A stretch of DNA of 64,000 bases from Thermus oshimai DSM 12092. Its GTDB lineage: Bacteria; Deinococcota; Deinococci; Deinococcales; Thermaceae. Below the pieces are notes generated by a model. That model did no database searches. It saw only the letters and a program-made list of their open reading frames with translations, and was not told where the DNA came from. Each line of letters starts with the position of its first letter. The first letter of the stretch is position 1. Where the stretch lies: NCBI RefSeq assembly GCF_000373145.1, contig NZ_KB890621.1:108571-172570 (forward strand), written 5' to 3'. This document shows, piece by piece, positions 8,522 to 16,719 of this stretch. Position numbers and translations under genes: made by a program.

Positions 8522-9949
8522 ATGCTTAAAAACCTCATCGGCGGCCAGTGGGAGGCGGTTTCGGGCCCGGCCCTACCGGTGTACAACCCGGCCACGGGGG
8601 AGGTGTTGGAGGAGGTGCCCCTCTCGGGGCCGGAGGCGGTGGACCGGGCGGTGCGGGCGGCGGAGCGGGCCTTCCCGGTGTGGAGCCGGACCCCCCTCCT
8701 GGAGCGGGTGCGGCTCATGTTCCGTTTCAAGGCCCTTTTGGAGGAGCACTTTGAGGAGCTGGCCCGGCTGGTGACCCTGCACCACGGGAAGACCCTGGAG
8801 GAGGCCCGGGGGGAGGTGCGGCGGGGGATCGAGGTGGTGGACTTCGCCCTCTCGGCCCCCACCCTCCTCCAGGGCCGGACCCTGCGGGAGGTCACGGGCG
8901 GGGTGGACCAGAACCTCTTCCACTACCCCTTGGGGGTGGTGGCGGGGATCCCCCCCTTCAACTTCCCGGTGATGATCCCCCTGTGGATGATCCCCATCGC
9001 GGTGGTGGCGGGGAACACCTTTGTGCTGAAGCCCTCGGAGAGGACCCCCTTGGGGGCGGTGCGGCTGGCGGAGCTCTTCCTGGAGGCGGGCTTCCCCGAG
9101 GGGGTGCTGAACCTGGTCCACGGGGGCAAGGAGACGGCGGAGGCCCTGGTGGCCCACCCGGGGGTGCGGGCGGTGCAGTTCGTGGGTTCGGAGCCCGTGG
9201 CCCGGCGGATCTACGCCCTGGCGGCCCAGGGGGGGAAGCGGGTGTCCGCGGCGGGTGGGGCCAAGAACTTCCTGGTGGTGATGCCGGATGCGGACCTGGA
9301 GCTGGCGGTGCCGGCCATCCTGAACTCCGCCTTCGGCAACGCGGGGGAGCGGTGCCTGGCGGGGAGCGTGGCCGTGGGGGTGGGGGAGGCGGGGCCTAGG
9401 CTTTTGGAGCGGGTGGTGGAGGCCGCTTCCGGGCTCAAGGTAGGCCCGGGATGGGAGGAGGGGGTGCAGGTGGGCCCCCTCATCCGGGCGGAGCACCGGG
9501 CGCGGGTGGTGGGGTACATCGAGCGGGGCCTGGCGGAGGGGGCGGAGCTGGTCCTGGACGGGCGGAAGGAGATGGGGCGGCCGGGGTTTTTCCTGGGGCC
9601 CACGGTCATGGCGGGGGTATCGTCGGGGATGGCGGTGGGGCGGGAGGAGATCTTTGGGCCGGTGCTGGGGGTGGCCTACGCGGGGGACGTGGAGGAGGCC
9701 ATCCGCATGGCCAACGCGGTGCCCTACGGGAACATGGCCTGCATCTTCACCGCCTCGGGCCGGGCGGCCCGGGCCTTCCGGGAGGGGGTGGAGGCGGGGA
9801 TGGTGGGGGTGAACGTGGGGGTGGCCCAGCCCTTCGCCTTCTACCCCTTCTCGGGGTGGCGGGCGAGCTTCTTTGGGGACCTGCACCCCCACGGGCCGGA
9901 CGCCTTCCTCTTCTACACCCGCAGGAAGGTGGCGGTGGAGCGGTGGTGA
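8522..9949 (+). CDS. mmsA: methylmalonate-semialdehyde dehydrogenase-type aldehyde dehydrogenase
   Basis: A 475-residue aldehyde dehydrogenase. The segment PFNFPVMIPLWMIPIAVVAGNT followed by LKPSERTPLGA is the signature of CoA-acylating MMSDHs, and the catalytic Cys lies at about residue 278 in AGERCLAG. ATG 8522 was preferred because GGAGG lies 5 nt upstream; an in-frame extension to 8486 has no such site. Known family members convert methylmalonate or malonate semialdehyde to propionyl- or acetyl-CoA in valine and beta-alanine breakdown. Transcribed alone, divergent from the SDR gene. Confidence 0.85.
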   Translation: MLKNLIGGQWEAVSGPALPVYNPATGEVLEEVPLSGPEAVDRAVRAAERAFPVWSRTPLLERVRLMFRFKALLEEHFEELARLVTLHHGKTLEEARGEVRRGIEVVDFALSAPTLLQGRTLREVTGGVDQNLFHYPLGVVAGIPPFNFPVMIPLWMIPIAVVAGNTFVLKPSERTPLGAVRLAELFLEAGFPEGVLNLVHGGKETAEALVAHPGVRAVQFVGSEPVARRIYALAAQGGKRVSAAGGAKNFLVVMPDADLELAVPAILNSAFGNAGERCLAGSVAVGVGEAGPRLLERVVEAASGLKVGPGWEEGVQVGPLIRAEHRARVVGYIERGLAEGAELVLDGRKEMGRPGFFLGPTVMAGVSSGMAVGREEIFGPVLGVAYAGDVEEAIRMANAVPYGNMACIFTASGRAARAFREGVEAGMVGVNVGVAQPFAFYPFSGWRASFFGDLHPHGPDAFLFYTRRKVAVERW

Positions 9950-9998
9950 GGGTCCCCTTGCGGAAGCGTTCACGTGTCCCTTAGAGAAAAGGGGGGGT

Positions 9999-10053
9999 GT
10001 GGGGGAGCTATAATCCCCCGGTTTTCAAACCGGGGATACATGGACTCCCCCAC
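9999..10053 (+). repeat. left-end compound hairpin of the tnpB element
   Basis: An outer stem pairs GTGGGGGAG (9999-10007) with CTCCCCCAC (10045-10053). Nested inside it, CCCCGGTTT (10016-10024) pairs with AAACCGGGG (10027-10035). Sub-terminal imperfect hairpins at the left end are what single-strand TnpA transposases recognise in IS200/IS605 elements. A further small hairpin (GCTCC/GGAGC) follows around 10056-10068. Confidence 0.65.
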
Positions 10054-10134
10054 GCGCTCCGCAGGAGCACATAGCATAGCGGTCGGCGGATGTACTATCA
10101 TATGCACGTGCCTAAAGAGCGTACTGCACGCTCC

Positions 10135-11352
10135 ATGACGAGGAAGGCGTTCAAGTACCGCCTGTATCCCACCCAGCCCCAGCGCAAAGACCTGGAGCGC
10201 ACCCTTGCGCTGTGCCGCCGCCTCTACAACGCGGCCTTGCAGGAGCGTAGAGACGCCTACCGCAAGGCAGGCAAGACGGTAAACTTCTACGAACAAAAGA
10301 GGGGGTTGCCGGAGATACGGGCCGACTTGCCGGAGTACAGGCGCATTCATTCCCAGGTCTTGCAGAACGTCATCGAACGGGTGGACAAAGCCTTCCAAGG
10401 CTTCTTCCGGCGGGTCAAACAGAGAGGGAAAGCGGGCTACCCCCGCTTCAAGGGGGAGGCGCGCTACGACTCGTTCACCTTCCCCCAGGCCGGGACTACC
10501 GGGGTAAAACTCCAGGAGGGGGGCAAGCGGGTCCTCATCCACGGCGTTGGCTCCGTCAAGCTCAAGATGCACCGCCCCCTGGAGGGGGAGATCAAGACGG
10601 CAACGGTAAAACGAGAAGGAGATCAATGGTATATCATCTTTGTCTGCGAAGTTGAACCCCGACCACTTCCGGAAAGCGACAAAGCGGTGGGGATTGATTT
10701 GGGCACCAACCCCAACTTCCTCGTTACCTCAGACGGGGAGATGATTGAAGCTCCTAGATACCTTCAGAAGGCTCAGGCAAAACTTGCCAGCGCTCAACGC
10801 AGTTTGTCCAGGAAAAAGCCCGGTAGCAATCGCCGTCGTAAAGCTCAACGACGAGTGGCTAAATTGCACCGAAAAATCGCCAATCAGCGTAAGGACTTCC
10901 ACCACAAAATAGCGAGGAGGCTTGTCAACCGGTACGGCACCATCGTCCACGAAGACCTGAACGTCATCGGCCTGGCCCGCAGTCGCACGGCCAAGGGGGT
11001 GCTGGATGCGGGCTGGGGGCAGTTTCTTAAAATCCTCGCCTACAAAGCGGAGGAGGCTGGTAGGCGGGTCGTCGGGGTAGACCCCAAGCACACCAGCCAG
11101 GACTGTCCGGTGTGCGGCCACAGGGAAAAACGCCCTCTCTGGGTGCGGGAGTACACCTGCCCCCGGTGCGGCGCCCCCCAGCACCGGGACGTGGCTGCTG
11201 CACTAAATATCCTGGCTAAGGCTCGGACGGAGCCTGCGGGGATGGGTACGGATAAATCCGTACCCCTAGAACCGCGAAGCCCCGTTCTAAAGAACGAGGA
11301 GTCGTCACAACGGGGAGTCGTCACACTGCCCCTCATCGGAGGTGAGGGATGA
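10135..11352 (+). CDS. tnpB: TnpB, transposon-encoded RNA-guided endonuclease
   Basis: A 405-residue TnpB, the ancestor family of Cas12. The start ATG 10135 (MTRKAFKYRLYPT) fits the family N-terminus. The RuvC residues are all present: D188 in VGIDLGTN, E273 in VHEDLNV and D352 in HRDVAAALN. The zinc ribbon cysteines are C324, C327, C342 and C345, so the nuclease looks active. The reading frame continues past the usual end through the right-end hairpins to 11352, where its stop overlaps the next gene's start. The guide (omega) RNA is expected from this 3' region, with the guide reading into flanking DNA. Confidence 0.92.
   Translation: MTRKAFKYRLYPTQPQRKDLERTLALCRRLYNAALQERRDAYRKAGKTVNFYEQKRGLPEIRADLPEYRRIHSQVLQNVIERVDKAFQGFFRRVKQRGKAGYPRFKGEARYDSFTFPQAGTTGVKLQEGGKRVLIHGVGSVKLKMHRPLEGEIKTATVKREGDQWYIIFVCEVEPRPLPESDKAVGIDLGTNPNFLVTSDGEMIEAPRYLQKAQAKLASAQRSLSRKKPGSNRRRKAQRRVAKLHRKIANQRKDFHHKIARRLVNRYGTIVHEDLNVIGLARSRTAKGVLDAGWGQFLKILAYKAEEAGRRVVGVDPKHTSQDCPVCGHREKRPLWVREYTCPRCGAPQHRDVAAALNILAKARTEPAGMGTDKSVPLEPRSPVLKNEESSQRGVVTLPLIGGEG
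11244..11325 (+). ncRNA. right end and predicted omega-RNA scaffold of the tnpB element
   Basis: GGGTACGGAT and ATCCGTACCC form a perfect 10-bp stem (11244-11265), followed by CGTTCT/AGAACG (11283-11296). The 12-mer GGAGTCGTCACA then occurs twice, at 11298-11309 and 11314-11325. In studied IS200/IS605 elements the 3' end of tnpB encodes the guide-RNA scaffold. The duplication leaves two possible element ends and so two possible guide registers. No transcript evidence is available from sequence alone. Confidence 0.55.
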
Positions 11353-12332
11353 GGCGCTGGCTCCTCTTGGGTGCTCTTTTGGGTGGGGCGCTGGCCCAGA
11401 AGCCCCAGGTGGTCATCGGCACAGGGGGCGTGGGCGGGGTCTACTTCTACTACGGCACCGCCATCGCCGAGATTCTGAACAAGGGCGGGGCCGTGCAGGC
11501 CCAGGCCATGCAGTCGGGGGGCTCCATGGAGAACCTTCTCCTCCTCCGGGACCGCACGGACCCCGCGCGGGGCCTCTACTACTGCGGCACCGCCTTGCCC
11601 GACGCGGTCCTCCTGGCCTTCCAGGGGGAGGAGCGCTTCCAGGGCAAGCCCGCGCCGGTGCGCATCCTCTTCACCATGTACCCCAACTACTTCCACGTGG
11701 TGACCACGGAGGACAGCGGGATCCGCGTCCTCCAGGACCTGAAGGGCAAGCGGGTCTCCACGGAGGTCCCCGGCGGGATCATCGAGTACGAGGCCCGCAT
11801 CCTCATGGCCGCGGCCATCCCCGGCTTTGACCCCCGGGTCCACTTCGGGAAATGGGAGCGGGTCCGGGTGGCGGAGAGCGCCCAGATGCTCTCCGAGGGC
11901 AACCTGGACGCCTTCTTCTGGTCCGGGGGGCTCCCCACGGGGAGCCTGGTGGAGCTCTCGGGGAGCCTGGCCCGGAAGGGGAAGCGCCTCTTCCTGGTGC
12001 CCCTTCCTCCCCAGAGCACGCCGGTGCAGATGCTGAAGGCGCGCTTCCCGGGGGTGGTGGACACGGGGACGATTCCCAAGAGCGTGTACAACACCCGCTA
12101 CGACACCCCCACCCTGACCTTCTGGAACGTCTTCGTATGCCCAGAGAGCCTTCCCGAGGAGGTGGCCTACGCCATGGTGAAGGCGGTCTTTGAGAACCTT
12201 TCCCTCCTGCACACCGCCGTGGCCCCGGCCCGGGACACCACCTTGGAGAACGCGGTCCGTTCCCGGGGCGGGAAGGTGCCCTACCACGAGGGGGCCGTGC
12301 GCTACTTCCGCGAGCGGGGGGTGTGGCGGTAG
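11349..12332 (+). CDS. TAXI-family TRAP transporter solute-binding protein
   Basis: A 327-residue periplasmic binding protein of the TAXI group. It has a short signal peptide (MRRWLLLGALLGGALAQ), then the family opening VVIGTGGVGGVYFYYGTAIAEILNK and later sequences such as VTTEDSGIRVLQDLKGKRVSTE. The ATG at 11349 has GGAGGTGAGGG just upstream. TAXI proteins feed TRAP permeases with dicarboxylates or glutamate-like acids, but no TRAP permease gene is in the window. The tnpB element lies directly upstream and may have replaced the native promoter. Confidence 0.85.
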   Translation: MRRWLLLGALLGGALAQKPQVVIGTGGVGGVYFYYGTAIAEILNKGGAVQAQAMQSGGSMENLLLLRDRTDPARGLYYCGTALPDAVLLAFQGEERFQGKPAPVRILFTMYPNYFHVVTTEDSGIRVLQDLKGKRVSTEVPGGIIEYEARILMAAAIPGFDPRVHFGKWERVRVAESAQMLSEGNLDAFFWSGGLPTGSLVELSGSLARKGKRLFLVPLPPQSTPVQMLKARFPGVVDTGTIPKSVYNTRYDTPTLTFWNVFVCPESLPEEVAYAMVKAVFENLSLLHTAVAPARDTTLENAVRSRGGKVPYHEGAVRYFRERGVWR

Positions 12333-12364
12333 GCTTGCCAGACCCTTTTCTTGGGGAGCCCTTC

Positions 12365-13513
12365 CTAAGCAAGTTTCTTATCCGCTTCCCGCTGCAGGAG
12401 GAGGCCCACCCCCATGAGCCCGCTTAAGGAGAGGACCACCAGGGCGAAGGCCAGGCGGTGGCCTAGGGGGTTTAGGGCCTCGAGGCCCACCCCCGCCAGG
12501 AAGCCCCCTAGGCCCTGCCCCAGCACCCGGGCCACGGAGAGGGCCCCCGAGGCCAGGGCCTCCTCCCCCTTGGGGGCCAGGCCCAGCACCTGGGCGTTGT
12601 TGGCCGCCTGGAAGAGGGCCCGCCCTACCCCCAGGAGGACCAGGCCCAAGACCGCCCCCGGAAGGGGGCTTAGAAGGGCCAGGAAGGCGAGGAGGGCCCC
12701 GCCCAGCACCAGGAGGACCCCTCCCAGGCGCACCACCCGGGCGTAGCCCGCCCGGTCCGCCGTCCGCCCGGCCCAGGCCCCGAGGAGGAGGAGCTGAAAA
12801 GGGGAGAGGAGGAGAAACCCCCCCACCGCCTCCGGCCCCAGGCCCTCCCCCGAGAGGAAGAAGGCCAGGGCCAGGGTGGTGCCCAGGGTGTGGGCGAAGT
12901 AAAGGGCGGTGGCCAGGAGGGCCCGAAGAAAAGCCCTAGCCCGGAAAAGCCGCCCCAGGTCCCCCCCTTGGGGGGGAAGCTCGGGCAGGCCCCCACTTTG
13001 GGCCAAGGCCAAAAGGCCGAAGGGCAGGGGAAGGAGGAAAACCCACCGCCACCCCAAGGCCCCCGTGAGGAGCCCCCCCAGGGCGGGGCCGAGAAGGGTG
13101 CCCGCGGCCACGGTGCTGGCCACCCAGCCCAGGGCGTACCCCCGCCGTCCGGGGTAGAGGCTCGCCGCCAGGCCCGGGACGAGCCCCACCACCCCCGCGG
13201 TGGCCAGGCCCTGGAGGAAGCGGAGGGCGTAGAGGGCCGTGGGGGAGGGGAAGAGGAAGAGGAGGAAGCCCAGGAGGGCCTGGAGGAGGAGGCCCGTCCG
13301 GTACACCCGCCCCGCCCCCACCCGCCCCGAAAGAAAGGTAAGGGGCAGGTAGGCCAAGGCCGCCCCCAGAAGCCCCGCGGTCACCACCCCCTGGGCCTCC
13401 CCGGCAGAGATCCCCAGGTCCCGCGCCAGGAAGGGCAGGGCGGGGGCCAGGGCGCTTTCGTTGACCGTGGATACCAGAACCCCCAGGAGGAGGGCGAGAA
13501 GGCGCGGGCTCAC
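12365..13513 (-). CDS. MFS transporter
   Basis: A 382-residue major facilitator with about twelve hydrophobic segments. The loop 2-3 motif is modified (LSGRVGAGRVYRTG) and there is an Arg/Gly-rich central loop. It lies at the 3' end of the lower meta-pathway operon, 9 bp after the small tautomerase gene, so uptake or efflux of an aromatic acid is a reasonable inference. It lacks the longer periplasmic loops of AAHS-type 4-hydroxybenzoate transporters as far as I can see, and an efflux role of the DHA1 kind is also possible. Confidence 0.85.
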   Translation of the reverse strand: MSPRLLALLLGVLVSTVNESALAPALPFLARDLGISAGEAQGVVTAGLLGAALAYLPLTFLSGRVGAGRVYRTGLLLQALLGFLLFLFPSPTALYALRFLQGLATAGVVGLVPGLAASLYPGRRGYALGWVASTVAAGTLLGPALGGLLTGALGWRWVFLLPLPFGLLALAQSGGLPELPPQGGDLGRLFRARAFLRALLATALYFAHTLGTTLALAFFLSGEGLGPEAVGGFLLLSPFQLLLLGAWAGRTADRAGYARVVRLGGVLLVLGGALLAFLALLSPLPGAVLGLVLLGVGRALFQAANNAQVLGLAPKGEEALASGALSVARVLGQGLGGFLAGVGLEALNPLGHRLAFALVVLSLSGLMGVGLLLQREADKKLA

Positions 13514-13522
13514 GGGAAAAGC

Positions 13523-13699
13523 CTACCCCTCGCCCGGCCCTTCTGCCTCCTCCAAGGGGTCCGGCAAGGGGTAGACCGCCACCCTGAGCCGCCCCTCCGG
13601 GGTGCCCAGCACCTCCTTGAAGATGCGGTGGGCCTCCTCCACGAAGGCCCTTACCTCCCGTTCCCCCTCGCCCACCAGGATGACCTCCAGCAACGGCAT
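13523..13699 (-). CDS. small tautomerase-like protein with N-terminal proline
   Basis: A 58-residue protein starting MPLLEVILVGEGERE. GGGGGAGGG lies upstream of the ATG at 13699 and the gene begins 19 bp after the dienoate hydratase stop. After Met removal Pro would be residue 1, the catalytic base of 4-oxalocrotonate tautomerases, and the length and beta-alpha-beta pattern fit that superfamily. It is divergent from canonical 4-OT: an EGRS-like Arg-11 is not obvious. It may be the catalytic partner of the other tautomerase homologue at 16716-16910, which has no Pro-1. Confidence 0.65.
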   Translation of the reverse strand: MPLLEVILVGEGEREVRAFVEEAHRIFKEVLGTPEGRLRVAVYPLPDPLEEAEGPGEG

Positions 13700-13718
13700 G
13701 CGCCCTCCCCCAGGGGCT

Positions 13719-14492
13719 TCAAGAAAAGCGCAGGGCCAGGGCCCTTCCCCCCGTGGCCGTGAGGTGGACCAGGTCCCCCGGACCCACGGGCACCACCGGC
13801 GCCCAGGCCCCGGAGAGGACGATGTCCCCCGGCTCCAGCCTCAGGCCAAAGCCCGAGAGGGTGTTGGCCAGCCAGGCCACCGCCCGCGCCGGGTGGCCCA
13901 GGCAGGCCGCCCCCGTGCCCTGGACCTGGAGTTCCCCGTTCTTGTAGAGGGCCAGGCCCAGGGTGGAGAGGTCCTCCTCCAGGAGCTTCCTCTCCCAGGG
14001 GAGGAGGACGAAGCCCCCAAAGGAGGCGTTGTCGGCCACGGTGTCCTCCAGGCGGATCCTCCAGTCCCGGATGCGGGAGTCCACGATCTCCAGGGCGAAG
14101 GCCAGGGCCTCCGTCTTGGCCAGGACCTCCTGGGGCGTGGCGTGGGGGCCCTGGATGGGCTTGCCGATGAGGAAGGCCAGCTCCCCCTCCACCCGGGGCT
14201 GGAGGAAGGGGTCGCTTGAGGCCTCGAGGCGCACCCCCTGGCCGAAGAAGCGGCTTTCCCAGAGGTTCCCGAAGTCCGGCTGGTCCACCCCGAGCTGCTG
14301 CTGCACCGCCTTGGAGGTGAGGCCGATCTTCCGCCCCACCACCCGGTCCCCCGCCCTCAGGCGCAGGGCGTTCCAGGCCTCCTGCACCCGGTAGGCGGCC
14401 TCGAGGCCCCTAAGGCCCCGCTCCGAGAGGGGCTCTATGGGCTTCCCCTCCCGCCAGGCCCGTTCCAGCTCCTCGGCAAAGGCTTCGGTCAA
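13719..14492 (-). CDS. dmpE: 2-hydroxypenta-2,4-dienoate hydratase (DmpE/XylJ type)
   Basis: A 257-residue member of the hydratase/decarboxylase family. The segment GRKIGLTSKAVQQQLGVDQP, then DFGNL, matches the hydratase branch, which adds water to 2-hydroxypentadienoate to give 4-hydroxy-2-oxovalerate. Metal-binding acidic residues occur in PRVEGELAFLI and in VDSRI. The likely start is TTG 14492, with GAGGGG upstream; this gives MTEAFAEELERAW. The gene begins 11 bp after the semialdehyde dehydrogenase stop. It forms a complex with the decarboxylase in known pathways, which fits the presence of both in this operon. Confidence 0.85.
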   Translation of the reverse strand: MTEAFAEELERAWREGKPIEPLSERGLRGLEAAYRVQEAWNALRLRAGDRVVGRKIGLTSKAVQQQLGVDQPDFGNLWESRFFGQGVRLEASSDPFLQPRVEGELAFLIGKPIQGPHATPQEVLAKTEALAFALEIVDSRIRDWRIRLEDTVADNASFGGFVLLPWERKLLEEDLSTLGLALYKNGELQVQGTGAACLGHPARAVAWLANTLSGFGLRLEPGDIVLSGAWAPVVPVGPGDLVHLTATGGRALALRFS

Positions 14493-14503
14493 GGTCCACC
14501 CCT

Positions 14504-16012
14504 CTAGCGGTTCGCGATGCAGACGTTCTTCGTTTCGTAGTAGAACTCGTACCCGTAGTGCCCCCCCTCGCGGCCGATGCCGGACTGCTTGGCCCCACCG
14601 AAGGGCACCCTCAGGTCCCGCACGAACCAATCGTTCACCCAGACCGTGCCCACCTCCAGGGCGGCGGAGACCCGCACCGCCTGGCCCACGTCCCGGGTCT
14701 GGACGATGGCGTTCAGGCCGTAAGGGGTGTTGTTGGCCAGGGCGATGGCCTCCTCCTCGGTGTCAAAGGGAAGGACCGCTACCATGGGGCCGAAGATCTC
14801 CTCCTGGCAGACCTTGTCCGAGGGGGCCACGTCCACCACCACCGTGGGCTCTAGAAAGTAGCCCTTGTCCAGGGGGTGGGGAAGGTCGGGCCGCTTCCCG
14901 CCGGTGAGGACCGTGGCCACCCGCTTGGCGTGCTCCACGTAGCCCATGACCTTCTCCAGGTGCTCCTCGGCGATGAGGGCCCCCATCTGGGTCTCGGGGT
15001 CCAGGGGGTCCCCGATCCTCAGGGCCCGGGCCGCGGCCACCAGCTTTTCCACAAAGGGCTCGTAGACCGGGCGCTCCACCAGGAGCCTCGAGCCCGCCAG
15101 GCACACCTCCCCTTGGTTGAAGAAGGCCGCCCGCACCGTCACCTCCACCGCCCGGTCCAGGTCTGCGCTGGCGAAGATGAGGTTGGCCGCCTTGCCCCCA
15201 AGCTCCATGGAGGTGCGCTTGAGGGTATCCGCGGCGTTTTTCAGGATGATCCGCCCCGTGGTCGTCTCCCCGGTGAAGGAGATGAGCCGCACCAGGGGGT
15301 GCTTGGTGAGGAGCTCCCCCGCGGAGTCCGGCCCGAAGCCGTGGACCACGTTGAAGACCCCGGGGGGCAGGCCCGCCTCGTGGGCGCACCGGGCGAGGAG
15401 CCAGGCCCCCAAGGGGGTGAACTCCGCGGGTTTCAGCACCGCGGTGTTCCCGAAGGCCAGGGTGGGGCCGATCTTCCAGGTGGCCAGCATGGAGGGCATG
15501 TTCCAGGGGGTGATGAGGGCCGCCACCCCCACGGGGAAGCGCAGGACGTAGTTGATGTAGCCGTTTTCCATGGGGTAGGCCTCGGAGCCGTGGGTCACCG
15601 CGAAGTCGGCGAAGAACTCTATGTTATTGGCCATGCGGTCCACGTACCCCAGGCGGTTTTCCCGGATGGGCCGGCCCACGTCCAGGCTCTCCAGCACCTC
15701 AAAGACCGGGCGGTACTCCCGGATCTTCTCGGCGAAGCGCCTTAGGTAGGGCCGCCTCTCCGAGGGGGGCATCTTGCCCCAGCTCTGGAAGGCCCGGTGG
15801 GCGGCCTCCACCGCCAGGTCCACCTCCTTGGCCCGGCCCTCGGGGGCGGAACCGATCACCTCCCCCGTGGCGGGGTAGATCACCGGGAAGGGGTTTTCCC
15901 CCTTCACGAACTCCCCCCCGATGTAGTGGGTGACCTCGAGGGGCAGTTCAAAGGGAAAGCCCAGGGCCTTCAGCCGCTCCAGCGTTTCCTTGTACAGTTT
16001 GGGTTCCACCAT
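14504..16012 (-). CDS. dmpC: 2-hydroxymuconic semialdehyde dehydrogenase
   Basis: A 502-residue NAD-dependent aldehyde dehydrogenase with catalytic Cys-304 (GEVCLAG), Glu-270 (SMELGGK) and the proton-relay Asn in TPWNMP (171). Sequence features also resemble HpaE, the homoprotocatechuate homologue. The operon context (acetaldehyde dehydrogenase and hydroxyoxovalerate aldolase, not an HpaI aldolase) favours oxidation of 2-hydroxymuconic semialdehyde to 4-oxalocrotonate. It starts ATG 16012, 2 bp after the decarboxylase stop, so it is translationally coupled in the lower meta-pathway operon. Confidence 0.85.
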   Translation of the reverse strand: MVEPKLYKETLERLKALGFPFELPLEVTHYIGGEFVKGENPFPVIYPATGEVIGSAPEGRAKEVDLAVEAAHRAFQSWGKMPPSERRPYLRRFAEKIREYRPVFEVLESLDVGRPIRENRLGYVDRMANNIEFFADFAVTHGSEAYPMENGYINYVLRFPVGVAALITPWNMPSMLATWKIGPTLAFGNTAVLKPAEFTPLGAWLLARCAHEAGLPPGVFNVVHGFGPDSAGELLTKHPLVRLISFTGETTTGRIILKNAADTLKRTSMELGGKAANLIFASADLDRAVEVTVRAAFFNQGEVCLAGSRLLVERPVYEPFVEKLVAAARALRIGDPLDPETQMGALIAEEHLEKVMGYVEHAKRVATVLTGGKRPDLPHPLDKGYFLEPTVVVDVAPSDKVCQEEIFGPMVAVLPFDTEEEAIALANNTPYGLNAIVQTRDVGQAVRVSAALEVGTVWVNDWFVRDLRVPFGGAKQSGIGREGGHYGYEFYYETKNVCIANR

Positions 16013-16014
16013 GC

Positions 16015-16719
16015 CTACTCCCTCCGCACCGGGGCCACCATCACCCCGGCTTCGCTATGGACTTCCAAGGTCCCTTCCTCCGTGAGGGGCACGGCGGGGG
16101 CTGGGCTTCCCAGGAAGACCACCTGCCCCGCCCTTAGCCCTCCCACCGTCCCCGCAAGCCAGAGGAGCCGTTCCACCGGGTCCCCCAGGGCGGCCACGGG
16201 GCCCTCGGAGAGGAGGCGGCCGTTTAGGTAGAGGGCCAGGTTCCCCCTGGGGGGAGCCTCCATCCGCCTAAGGCCCAGGAGGAAGCCGCCCCCGGAGGCG
16301 TTGTCCGCCACCACCTCCGCCGCAGTGAAGCGGTACCCCTCCCAGACGGAGTCCAGGAGGTCCACCGCCAGGAAGAACCCGCCGATGGCCCGCCCCGCCT
16401 CCCCAGGGGGTGCCCCTGGGGGCAGGTCCTCCTTCAGGACCAGGGCCACCTCGGGCTCCGCCCGCGGCTGGAGGAAGGCGGAAAGCCGAACCCCCTCCAG
16501 GAGCATCCCCGGGTGGACCCGGCCGTAGATGGGGCTCTTTAGGCCCATCTGCGCCTGCTTGGCGGGGGAGACCAGGCCCAGCTTGTACCCCACGAGGGGC
16601 CCCGGGAAGAGGGCCTCCTGGATGCGGTAGGCCTCCTCCAGGCCCACCCCCCAGTCCCGCCCCCCGGGGATAGGCTTTCCTTCTTCCCGCGCCTTTCGCA
16701 CCGCCTCCCTCAGGCTCAT
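16015..16719 (-). CDS. dmpH: 4-oxalocrotonate decarboxylase (DmpH/XylI type)
   Basis: A 234-residue member of the same family as the hydratase, in the decarboxylase branch. The diagnostic block is VGYKLGLVSPAKQAQMGLKS followed by PIYGRV, and acidic metal ligands lie in PRAEPEVALV and VDLLDS. It removes CO2 from 4-oxalocrotonate to give 2-hydroxypentadienoate. Start ATG 16719 (MSLREAVRKAREEGKPI) overlaps the tautomerase stop codon by 4 bp (ATGA). It is some 25 residues shorter than XylI (about 264), mainly at the N-terminus. Confidence 0.85.
   Translation of the reverse strand: MSLREAVRKAREEGKPIPGGRDWGVGLEEAYRIQEALFPGPLVGYKLGLVSPAKQAQMGLKSPIYGRVHPGMLLEGVRLSAFLQPRAEPEVALVLKEDLPPGAPPGEAGRAIGGFFLAVDLLDSVWEGYRFTAAEVVADNASGGGFLLGLRRMEAPPRGNLALYLNGRLLSEGPVAALGDPVERLLWLAGTVGGLRAGQVVFLGSPAPAVPLTEEGTLEVHSEAGVMVAPVRRE

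Larger units (their letters stand above)
9999..11325 (+). mobile_element. solo-tnpB element of the IS200/IS605 (IS1341-like) group
   Basis: The element is bounded on the left by a compound hairpin (9999-10053) and on the right by hairpins and a repeated 12-mer (11244-11325). It contains a full-length tnpB but no tnpA (Y1 transposase), so movement would need a TnpA in trans. Base composition inside is visibly less GC-rich than the flanking genes. It sits between the mmsA-type gene and the start of the TAXI-binding-protein gene, only 23 bp from that start codon. Exact ends were not proved; an alignment to empty sites would fix them. Confidence 0.75.

Noticed and set aside
9970..10626. A 218-codon minus-strand frame opposite the tnpB start
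   Set aside because: It runs through the left-end hairpin and the tnpB N-terminus and shows no conserved features.
11040..12287. A 415-codon minus-strand frame spanning tnpB and the TAXI gene
   Set aside because: It crosses a mobile-element boundary and has no protein features; both genes on the plus strand have conserved motifs.
14504..16012. Assigning the dehydrogenase as HpaE of the homoprotocatechuate pathway
   Set aside because: Sequence alone allows it, but no HpaD, HpaF, HpaH or HpaI homologue is present, whereas DmpF and DmpG are, so the catechol meta pathway explains the operon better.
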